Assembly (NCBI GenBank): GCA_012514635.1
Contig: JAAYZX010000059.1
Location: 1-47,883, forward strand
Length of the DNA stretch: 47,883 nucleotides
Source of the DNA: Actinomycetota bacterium
Lineage (GTDB): Bacteria; Actinomycetota; Thermoleophilia; RBG-16-64-13
Reading direction: 5' to 3'
The notes under the pieces are model-generated. The model did no database searches. It had not been told where the DNA came from and worked only from the letters and a program-made list of their open reading frames with translations. Within the stretch, counting starts at the first letter, position 1; each line of letters opens with the position of its first letter. Position numbers and translations under genes: made by a program. Shown here one piece after another: positions 8,604 to 16,319 of this stretch.

Positions 8604-8867
8604 TCATTCCCTGGACTGCGTTCCGGTGTAAGACTCTTCCGGCAAAGACCCTTCCTCTGCCTGGTCCGCTATCGACTGCTCACGACGGTACCGCTCTTCT
8701 CTCTCACGGAAGCGGTCCAGAAGACCAGATTTTGCCTTGTCGGCCGCTCGATGGTCCATACTCAGCATCCCCGTCTTCGATATGGAGGACTGAAGCTTTT
8801 CCGTTGGGGTGGTAGGACGCTCTTCATCTGAAGAACGAACGTTACGCTCCACCTTTTTGTCGGCCAT
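8604..8867 (-). CDS. Small highly charged protein, first gene of the minus-strand operon
   Basis: 87 aa, MADKKVERNVRSSDEERPTTPTEKLQSS...; strong Shine-Dalgarno AAGGAGGAAACATG upstream. Confidence 0.6.
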   Translation of the reverse strand: MADKKVERNVRSSDEERPTTPTEKLQSSISKTGMLSMDHRAADKAKSGLLDRFREREERYRREQSIADQAEEGSLPEESYTGTQSRE

Positions 8868-9136
8868 GTTTCCTCCTTGGTTCCCTTACCGCCGGGTATC
8901 CCCCGGCCCGGCGTGTGGCACCAACTGTCATAAATCTCATACCCACGGCACAAATGCGCCTAAACGACAGCACCCCAGCTCAACTATAGTTTTGGCGCGG
9001 ACAGATGGCTCCTTATCCATCATGACATAATCACTTAAAGACAATCTACCCACCGGCGGCGCGGATCGCAGCGCACGCATCCCGCCACCCGTGAACTGTT
9101 GCGGGTAAGGAAGTCGCCCGGGAGGACCGGCATACG

Positions 9137-10642
9137 ATGCACGTAGTTGTCATAGGCGCAGGGCCGGCCGGACTCGCGGCCGGCCGCTACGCGCTGGCAC
9201 AGGGGTTCGACTGCACAGTGGTGGAACGCCATACCGCCGCAGGCGGCTTAGCGGCAACATGGCGGCGCGGCGACTTTGTTATCGAGGGAGGGGTGCGCCT
9301 CTTAACGGGGGTAAACCCGGGCCTGCAGGCATACGATCTCTACCACGATCTCGGCCTGCTTCCGGGTCTCCCGCTGACGGAACTTTCAACCCTATGCCGC
9401 TTTCTCGACGAACGAACGGATCGGGCTATAGAGATCTCACGCAACATGGATCGTCTGGCACTGGAGCTCCGACAGCTGTCGCCCGACGATGCTGAACACG
9501 TGGAAGATCTGATCAGGGGAACCAAACGCATGGGCCTCCTCGATTGGGCCAAGATGGAGCGACCACTGGAAATTATGACCACCGGCGACCGCTTGAGGCA
9601 AACCTGGCGGCTTCGACACCAGCTCCGTTACTTCGGAGGCATATTCGTGCAGCCGGTAAGTGCATTGGTTGCCAAGATCAGTCACCCGCTCATCAAATCA
9701 CTTCTGCTGACGCTGTGCGCGCCCGAGACTCCTCTCTGGTACCTCATGATGCTACTCAGTACCTTTTCGCACGGTCAGAAGGCCCTGCTTACCGAGGGTT
9801 CCATCAGTTTGGTGGGCAGGATGGTGACAAGCTTGGAAGAGGCCGGCGGAAAACTGGAGACAAACTGCTGTGTCAAAGAGATCCTAACAGAACAAACGGC
9901 ACACGGCGATAGAGCCGTAGGCGTACGTCTGGCAAACGAGGAGGTGCTGGAGGCCGACTACGTTGTCTCTGCCGCCGATGCTTACTCCACTCTGTACGAG
10001 ATGCTCCACGGAAAGTATCTCGATTCTGCCGCAAAGACACGCTTCCGCGAATGGAAACTTTGCAGACCAATGATACAGGTGAGCCTGGGCGTAGCACGAC
10101 GCTTCACCGGTGAGACCCCTCTAAAGGTGCTCATGTTACGACGCCCCTTCTTTGTAGGCGAAACCACCGTTGAAAACCTGTCGCTCAGGATCTTCAACTA
10201 CGCACCCCATTTCGCTCCGCCTCGGAAAACTATGATACAGGCATCCTTCGAGACTTCGTGGTCCCATTGGAACGCCCTCGCCGAAGGCGATCGTTCCGGC
10301 TACGAAGCGGAGAAGGAGCGCGTAGCCAAAGAGGTGATCCGCCGCCTCGAGCTTCACTACCCCGGCATCTCACGCCAGGTGGAGTTGGTGGATGTCGCCA
10401 CTCCCTATACCACGTGGCGTTACACACGAAATCTGCAGGGCGCCAACGAAGCCTGGCTGCCTATCCCAGAAGTGATCGTGAGCGCGATTCCACGCACTCT
10501 GCCTGGGCTTGCCCATCTGGTTCTCGCCGGTCATTGGGTGGCGCCGGGCAATGGTGTTGCAGGAAGCATCCTCTCCGGCAGGCACGCCGTCCAACTGATA
10601 TGCCATCAGAGTCAGACTCCGTTCCACAATATCCGCACTTAA
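9137..10642 (+). CDS. FAD-dependent oxidoreductase, phytoene desaturase (CrtI)-like NAD(P)/FAD family
   Basis: 501 aa; Rossmann motif VVIGAGPAGLAAGRYALAQGFDCTVVERHTAAGGLAATW and C-terminal VLAGHWVAPGNGVAGSILSGRHAV. Confidence 0.85.
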   Translation: MHVVVIGAGPAGLAAGRYALAQGFDCTVVERHTAAGGLAATWRRGDFVIEGGVRLLTGVNPGLQAYDLYHDLGLLPGLPLTELSTLCRFLDERTDRAIEISRNMDRLALELRQLSPDDAEHVEDLIRGTKRMGLLDWAKMERPLEIMTTGDRLRQTWRLRHQLRYFGGIFVQPVSALVAKISHPLIKSLLLTLCAPETPLWYLMMLLSTFSHGQKALLTEGSISLVGRMVTSLEEAGGKLETNCCVKEILTEQTAHGDRAVGVRLANEEVLEADYVVSAADAYSTLYEMLHGKYLDSAAKTRFREWKLCRPMIQVSLGVARRFTGETPLKVLMLRRPFFVGETTVENLSLRIFNYAPHFAPPRKTMIQASFETSWSHWNALAEGDRSGYEAEKERVAKEVIRRLELHYPGISRQVELVDVATPYTTWRYTRNLQGANEAWLPIPEVIVSAIPRTLPGLAHLVLAGHWVAPGNGVAGSILSGRHAVQLICHQSQTPFHNIRT

Positions 10643-12408
10643 TGCACGCTTCACTTACCGAATTGCCGCGTAACGCCGACATCGCCGGTCTGCTCACGCG
10701 AATAGCCCGCTTCTTCACCCTCCAGGGCGACAGCACATACCGCATCCTGGCTTACGAAAAAGCAGCACAAATTATCCGCGACCATCCTACATCGGTGGCG
10801 CAGCTCGCCCTCTCGGGCGGGCTGCGCACTCTGCCGGGAGTGGGAGCGACCATCGAAGAAACAATACGAGAATACGTGGACACCGGCCACGCCGCTCTTC
10901 TTCAAAACCTAAGGGGCGAGTACCCTGACAGCATCGTCGACCTCCTGGATATTCCCGGCCTCGGTCCCCGCAAAGTCATCACCCTCTGGAATGAGCTTGG
11001 CATCGACAATCTAGACGCCCTTAGAGAAGCATGCCTCAGAGGCAAGGTAGCTGGAGTGACCGGCATGGGTCCCCGCACTGAGGAGAAGCTGCTCGCAGAA
11101 CTCGATGCCATTGATGTCCGCTCCTCCCAATTTCTCTTAGGCTTTGCGGAGCCTCACGCCTACCACCTGGCAGCCGCCTTGCGCAATATTCCCGGCGTAT
11201 CCACTGCCGATACGGCCGGCAGCATCAGACGTCGTTGCTCCACAGTTCAAAGTATCGATTTGGTGGCGGGCAGCCGCCGGCCAAATGACGTGATGAACGC
11301 TTTCGCTGCCTTTCCCGAGGTCGCGCATGTCCGGGAACGGGGGAATACCTCACTTGTTGGGACCGCACACACGAGTATCCCTCTGCATCTGCGCGTGGTA
11401 GATCCTTCCGCATACGGCAACCTACTCCAATACGCTACGGGAAGCGAGAATCATAATGCCGCATTGCGGACTTACGCTCTGGGTCGAGGCCTCGATATCT
11501 CTGAACACGGGGTAGCAAACAAGCGCCAAGACTCCATTTTTACTACACCTGCGGAGTCATGCTTATACGATCACCTGGGGCTACCATGGATACCTCCCGA
11601 ATTGCGCGAGGACCGCGGTGAGATCGAGGCGGCCCAGGGCGGCAGCCTACCTCGCCTCATTGAACGGACCGACCTACGTGGCGATCTCCACGTACACACC
11701 GATTGGTCAGATGGTAAAGCCAATATTGAAGAGATGGCTCTTGCCGCCCGGTCGGCCGGACTCGACTACATCTGTATCTGTGATCACACACAGTCCCTAG
11801 CAGTGGCACGAGGTCTCAACACGGAACGTCTCTATCGCCAACGTGAAGCTATAGCTGAAATCAACAATAGGATTGAGGGTATTACCATCCTTGCAGGTTG
11901 CGAGCTCGACATCCTTGCCAACGGTCGCCTGGATCTGCCGGACGGCGTGCTCAGCGAACTTGATTTCGTGGTGGCAAGCATCCATTCTGCCCTCTCTCAA
12001 CCTCGGAAACAGATCATGAAACGTTTGAAGGCGGCCATGGAGAATCCGCACGTGGACGCTATCGGACACCCCACGGGTCGCCTGCTCCTCCGCCGTACCG
12101 CTTACGACGTCGATGTAGAGTGTATCCTTGAGCTTGCAGCCCAAACCGGAACAGCTCTTGAGATCAACTCTAGTTTTGAACGTCTGGACATCCCCGGCAA
12201 CATCGCACAGGAGGCCGTCGTCCGCGGTGTCTCTCTTGTCATCAACAGCGATGCTCACAACCCAGAAGGTTTTGGCCTTTTGCGCTTCGGCATCGGCGAG
12301 GCACGTCGAGGTTGGGTAGAGCCCAGCAGCGTCTTGAACACGCGCCCGTGGCCGGAGATGGTGCAGATTCTACGAGATCCCAAGGGTGGCTTCAGTCGAC
12401 CTCGGTGA
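10642..12408 (+). CDS. polX: DNA polymerase X family / PHP domain protein with degenerate polymerase site
   Basis: 588 aa from ATG 10642, overlapping the upstream TAA by 1 nt. HhH region (LPGVGATIEETIREYVDTG, IPGLGPRKVITLWNELG), Pol X core (AGSIRRRCSTVQSIDLVAGS...LLQYATGSENHNAALR) and full PHP site (HVHTDWSDG, CDHTQ, GCELDI, ASIHS, GHPTGR, NSDAH). The 10258-10641 extension overlaps the upstream gene. Confidence 0.9.
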   Translation: MHASLTELPRNADIAGLLTRIARFFTLQGDSTYRILAYEKAAQIIRDHPTSVAQLALSGGLRTLPGVGATIEETIREYVDTGHAALLQNLRGEYPDSIVDLLDIPGLGPRKVITLWNELGIDNLDALREACLRGKVAGVTGMGPRTEEKLLAELDAIDVRSSQFLLGFAEPHAYHLAAALRNIPGVSTADTAGSIRRRCSTVQSIDLVAGSRRPNDVMNAFAAFPEVAHVRERGNTSLVGTAHTSIPLHLRVVDPSAYGNLLQYATGSENHNAALRTYALGRGLDISEHGVANKRQDSIFTTPAESCLYDHLGLPWIPPELREDRGEIEAAQGGSLPRLIERTDLRGDLHVHTDWSDGKANIEEMALAARSAGLDYICICDHTQSLAVARGLNTERLYRQREAIAEINNRIEGITILAGCELDILANGRLDLPDGVLSELDFVVASIHSALSQPRKQIMKRLKAAMENPHVDAIGHPTGRLLLRRTAYDVDVECILELAAQTGTALEINSSFERLDIPGNIAQEAVVRGVSLVINSDAHNPEGFGLLRFGIGEARRGWVEPSSVLNTRPWPEMVQILRDPKGGFSRPR

Positions 12409-12497
12409 GGAGCTTTGGTATGAACAGAGCAAACCCCGGGTATTCAATTGAAATGCGCGGATTTCGGGTGCGCAAACCGGACCAACGGGAGAACACC

Positions 12498-12716
12498 ATG
12501 AACGACATACCGCCCAACCAACCTACTCCGCCACCGATTACGCCCAACGACCTCCGCGCCCGGCGCAGGCTGTGGGCAGGGGTGGTCCTGCTGCTCATAG
12601 GAATCCTATTCCTGCTGCGTGAGATCTGGGGTACGTGGTGGGACTGGGGTAGGCTGTGGCCCATTGTGCTCATCGTGATAGGCGTGGCCATGCTTCTGGA
12701 GGGTCGCAGGCGATGA
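12498..12716 (+). CDS. Small membrane protein, LiaI/LiaF-type transmembrane domain
   Basis: 72 aa with two TM helices (RRRLWAGVVLLLIGILFLLREI...RLWPIVLIVIGVAMLLEGRRR); start chosen at ATG 12498. Confidence 0.75.
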   Translation: MNDIPPNQPTPPPITPNDLRARRRLWAGVVLLLIGILFLLREIWGTWWDWGRLWPIVLIVIGVAMLLEGRRR

Positions 12717-13588
12717 AAACCGGAAGGCTGATCTGGGGACTGCTCATCGTCATCGTGGGCGTAATCCTCCTAGCTGCAAGCCTGGACTGGATATCGTGGC
12801 ACTTCCTTCTCTCCCTGCTGCAACTGTGGCCGCTGGCCCTGGTGTTGGTCGGCGTCCATCTGCTTCTCAACCGGAGACACCCGGCATTGGCAGCCGTGAT
12901 CATGGCCGTGATCCTTATCGGCGGCGTGGTGTCCGCATGGTATGTTTGGGGAGATGGGGGCAGCAGCCTGTCCACTCGCTCTATCGAGGGACCATCCGTG
13001 GCGGGAGTAACGTCGGCATCAGCCAAAGTCGAGGTTGGCGCCACAACTCTCACCATTACGGGAGGTTCTCAGGAGGCGGCGGTAACCGGGTCTTACCGCT
13101 CACGCGCCGAATACCGAATCCAACACCATAAGGCCGGCAACAACTACCAACTGACGGTCTCTCCCAACCTGAAGCGTGGGCCCTGGTTGGGCATCAGCAG
13201 TATCGATGCCATGAAGCTCACTCTTGCCCGTGAGATTCCGTGGGCCTTGGAGGTCAAAGCCGGTGCCGCCGGAGCAGATCTGGACTTGACGGAAGTCACA
13301 CTCAGTCGTCTGCGCATCAGTGCAGGGGCATCGACGATCAAGGTGCGTGTGGGAAACGTGATGGACACGGGGACACGCGTAGACATTGCAGGTGGCGCAA
13401 CCTCCTACCACATAAGTTTTCCACAGAATCTCACCGTGGTCGTGCGAGGTCATTCCGGTCTGAGCTATCTCCAGGTGGCGGGTTTTCGCAAAACAGGCGA
13501 TGGAGCCCTCGTTCATGATGGGGGCGGCCCCACCGTGGAGGTCACGGTACGGACGGGAGTGAGCTCAGTCCGAGTTGATGTGTACTAG
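12713..13588 (+). CDS. LiaF-like / toast-rack domain membrane protein
   Basis: 291 aa from ATG 12713 (ATGA overlap). LiaF-type TM helices (RLIWGLLIVIVGVILLAASLDW...LWPLALVLVGVHLLL) followed by a beta-rich domain (GAAGADLDLTEVTLSRLRISAGASTIKVRVG). Confidence 0.8.
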   Translation: MKTGRLIWGLLIVIVGVILLAASLDWISWHFLLSLLQLWPLALVLVGVHLLLNRRHPALAAVIMAVILIGGVVSAWYVWGDGGSSLSTRSIEGPSVAGVTSASAKVEVGATTLTITGGSQEAAVTGSYRSRAEYRIQHHKAGNNYQLTVSPNLKRGPWLGISSIDAMKLTLAREIPWALEVKAGAAGADLDLTEVTLSRLRISAGASTIKVRVGNVMDTGTRVDIAGGATSYHISFPQNLTVVVRGHSGLSYLQVAGFRKTGDGALVHDGGGPTVEVTVRTGVSSVRVDVY

Positions 13589-14014
13589 AGCCGACACGGC
13601 CCATTCGGGGGCTCGAATCGCTTTGAGGTCACGATCGACGAATACATGTTGGGTGACCCCTTCCACCAGGAGCCGGCCACTATCTGCGTGCTCAATCCTG
13701 TACTCGAATACCACTTCCCGGCTGCGCACACAACCCACTCGAGTACGCACCCTCAGGAGATCATCATAGACGGCCGGCGCTTTATATATGAGATCTGCTC
13801 GAGTGACCACTAGGTTCACACCACGCTCCTCGAGCAGCTTATAGGGCACTCCCAGCGCCCGCACCAGTTCGCATCTGGCTTCTTCCATGTACACCAGATA
13901 CTCCGCGTGGTGCACGATACGCTGAGCATCCGTCTCAGCAAAGCCAACTCTCAGCTGCCAGCTGAACCAGCCGTCGGCCTGCGGAACGGCAGGCTGAGAA
14001 CAGACGCCGCCCAT
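13565..14014 (-). CDS. Acyl-CoA thioesterase, 4HBT hotdog fold (YbgC-like)
   Basis: 149 aa; RVGFAETDAQRIVHHAEYLVYMEEARCELVRALGVPY is the hotdog thioesterase signature. Confidence 0.85.
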   Translation of the reverse strand: MGGVCSQPAVPQADGWFSWQLRVGFAETDAQRIVHHAEYLVYMEEARCELVRALGVPYKLLEERGVNLVVTRADLIYKAPAVYDDLLRVRTRVGCVRSREVVFEYRIEHADSGRLLVEGVTQHVFVDRDLKAIRAPEWAVSALVHINSD

Positions 14015-14052
14015 GTATAGGATCTCCGTCCGTCTTCCTCGGTCTGTGCTTC

Positions 14053-14826
14053 CTAGTTATGAGTGAAGTCGGGTGATCTCTTCCCCAAGAAGGCCGCCAT
14101 GCCTTCCTTTTGATCGTGGGTGGCGAAACACAGGCCAAAGAGATCAGCTTCCAACCGTAATCCACCTCTAAGATCCTGCTCCAGCGCACGCGCCGTAGCC
14201 AGCTTGATATTCCGCAATGCCGCTGCACTCTTGGATGCAATCAGCTCAGCCGTCTCAAGGGCCTTGGGCACCAGTTCGTCCTTGGGGTAGACGGCACTAA
14301 CCAATCCCCATTTCAGAGCTTCCGCAGCGTCGGCCATGCGTCCCGTGTAGAGAAGTTCGTTGGCAAAACTGGGGCCACAGATGCGAACGAGACGTTGCGT
14401 GCCGCCCCAACCGGGGATAATCCCCAGATTTATCTCTAGCTGCCCGAACTTGGCATTCTCGGAGCAAAAGCGTATATCGCACGCCATAGCGATCTCGCAA
14501 CCGCCGCCCAACGCGTAGCCGTTCACCGCAGCAATCACCGGAACCGGCATCTCTTCAATGATGCAGGTGGCCTTCTGGCCCAACTCAGAGTAGGCCCGCC
14601 CCTGCTCCGGAACGTAGTCTTTCATCTGCGCGATGTCGGCACCTGCCCCGAACGCCCTGCCGGCGCCGGTCACCATCACCGCTCCTACGTCCTTGTTGAC
14701 GGCCAGAGCGCTCATCTCTGCAATGAGAACTTCCAGAAGCTCACTGTTGAAAGCGTTCATCGCTTCTGGTCGGTTGATTAAGACGGTGGCCACCCGGCCA
14801 CTCAACGAAGTTTCCACCAATGCCAT
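14053..14826 (-). CDS. Enoyl-CoA hydratase/isomerase family protein
   Basis: 257 aa; crotonase signatures GRAFGAGADIAQM, AVNGYALGGGCEIAMACDIRFCSENAKFGQLEINLGIIPGWGGTQRL with both expected catalytic Glu positions. Confidence 0.93.
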   Translation of the reverse strand: MALVETSLSGRVATVLINRPEAMNAFNSELLEVLIAEMSALAVNKDVGAVMVTGAGRAFGAGADIAQMKDYVPEQGRAYSELGQKATCIIEEMPVPVIAAVNGYALGGGCEIAMACDIRFCSENAKFGQLEINLGIIPGWGGTQRLVRICGPSFANELLYTGRMADAAEALKWGLVSAVYPKDELVPKALETAELIASKSAAALRNIKLATARALEQDLRGGLRLEADLFGLCFATHDQKEGMAAFLGKRSPDFTHN

Positions 14827-15022
14827 CAGTCACCCTCCTTGTGATCGTAAGTATTTTCCTACCCCATACATCGCATGATCCCACGTACCGAGGCAACAAT
14901 GTTAGCGGACGCAGGCACATTAGTCGCACCTGCCAGAGAAAGGTCTGTAGCCATCCTTATCTTTTTGCGGAGCCTCACTCCTGCGCCACAGATTGTAGAG
15001 CAGGGCCGGCGATGAGAGAAAA

Positions 15023-15244
15023 TCAGAAGACCCGAACGGACACCACCGCCGTTAGAAGTCTGTTGAAGATGTTCGGTGGCATATCCTGTACGTAGCAGGA
15101 ACACAGAGCGCGAGCAAGTGCCTCTCTCCTGCGATGCGACATATCGCTCATTCTTGAATACTCGTCTGCATCCACACAGATGCGAGAACCGCAGGAAGGA
15201 CAGACCAGCTCCTTTGTGCTCCACTGCATCGTGATCGCCACCAT
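15023..15244 (-). CDS. Possible small Cys-rich protein
   Basis: Up to 73 aa; CPSCGSRICVDADEYSRMSDMSHRRREALARALCSCY in an otherwise empty 480-nt gap. No clear ribosome-binding site. Confidence 0.3.
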   Translation of the reverse strand: MVAITMQWSTKELVCPSCGSRICVDADEYSRMSDMSHRRREALARALCSCYVQDMPPNIFNRLLTAVVSVRVF

Positions 15245-15310
15245 CCCATCTCTTCAAACAACCGACCTCACAATGAGTTATCGACCGATGGGGACGAAAG
15301 ATGAGTGAAC

Positions 15311-16291
15311 TCACACCTCCTCATCACGCACACCGAATACACGGGTGAGTATGAGACGCACGGCAGAGAGAGGATCCGTATTTCTCTCCGCCACACTCCT
15401 CAAGATGCCCGCCAGTTCGGGATTGGAGTGAGCCTCCCGCTGCAGTCGCCCAGCCATGCGCTTGACTGCCAATGCCATCACTGCCTGTTCCAGCTGGCGT
15501 TCGCGTCTGAGATGAAAGGCTCCATTCTGCTTGGCCTGCGCTATGTGCGCCTCGATCTGTTCCCATAGCTCCGGAACGCCTTCTCCAGTCTGAGCCTGGG
15601 TACCAAGCACCGGGGGTATCCACCCGTCGCTCTGACCTTTCAGGCAGAGCATGCCGTAGACCTCGTCTATCATCTGCTCCGCCTGGGGGTGATCCTTCTT
15701 GTTGACAACGATGATGTCGGGGATCTCCATGACGCCGGCTTTCAGGGCCTGAATGGAGTCCCCCGATCCAGGCATGAGCACCAGCACCACGGTATCGGAG
15801 ATCGTGACAACCTCGATCTCGCTCTGCCCCACTCCCACCGTCTCAATGAAGATTACATCCTTCCCCGCTGCATCCAAAACAAGGGATGCCTCCACGGTGG
15901 ATTCGGCCAATCCTCCCAGGTGGCCCCGACTGCCCATGGAACGTATGAACACCTCGGAGTCCAGGAAGTGCTCACTCAGTCTGATGCGGTCACCCAGAAG
16001 CGCCCCCTGCGTGAACGGGCTGGATGGATCCACGGAGATTACGCCCACGGACTTATCCTGTGCGCGGGCGGCGGAGACCAACCCCGACGTCAAACTAGAC
16101 TTGCCTACTCCCGGGGGCCCCGTGATCCCTATGCGCTGGGCACGCCCCGTGTGGGGGAACAACAGTTTGAGTAGCTCCTCGGCAACGGGATCCCGATTTT
16201 CTACCAGCGAGATCGCGCGTGCTACCGCCCGTTTGTCGCCATTGACCACCCGCTTCGCAAGCCCGACGGTATCAATCCTATTGGTGGGCAT
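15311..16291 (-). CDS. meaB: Methylmalonyl-CoA mutase-associated GTPase (MeaB/ArgK family)
   Basis: 326 aa from MPTNRIDTVGLAKRVV; Walker A GPPGVGKSSL, VGVISVDPSSPFTQGALLGDRIRL, FIETVGVGQSE, VVNKKDHP. Confidence 0.92.
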   Translation of the reverse strand: MPTNRIDTVGLAKRVVNGDKRAVARAISLVENRDPVAEELLKLLFPHTGRAQRIGITGPPGVGKSSLTSGLVSAARAQDKSVGVISVDPSSPFTQGALLGDRIRLSEHFLDSEVFIRSMGSRGHLGGLAESTVEASLVLDAAGKDVIFIETVGVGQSEIEVVTISDTVVLVLMPGSGDSIQALKAGVMEIPDIIVVNKKDHPQAEQMIDEVYGMLCLKGQSDGWIPPVLGTQAQTGEGVPELWEQIEAHIAQAKQNGAFHLRRERQLEQAVMALAVKRMAGRLQREAHSNPELAGILRSVAERNTDPLSAVRLILTRVFGVRDEEV

Positions 16292-16319
16292 CCTATTAAC
16301 GCTCCTCAGGTAGGATTCA

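Noticed and set aside
8891-8907. gccggg-tatcc-cccggc hairpin upstream of the 8604-8867 gene
   Set aside because: Only a 6-bp stem in GC-rich DNA; not distinguishable from chance.
10258-10641. N-terminal extension of the PolX ORF
   Set aside because: Lies inside the FAD oxidoreductase CDS in another frame and has no PolX similarity; ATG 10642 matches the expected N-terminus (NADIAGLLTRIARFFTLQGD).
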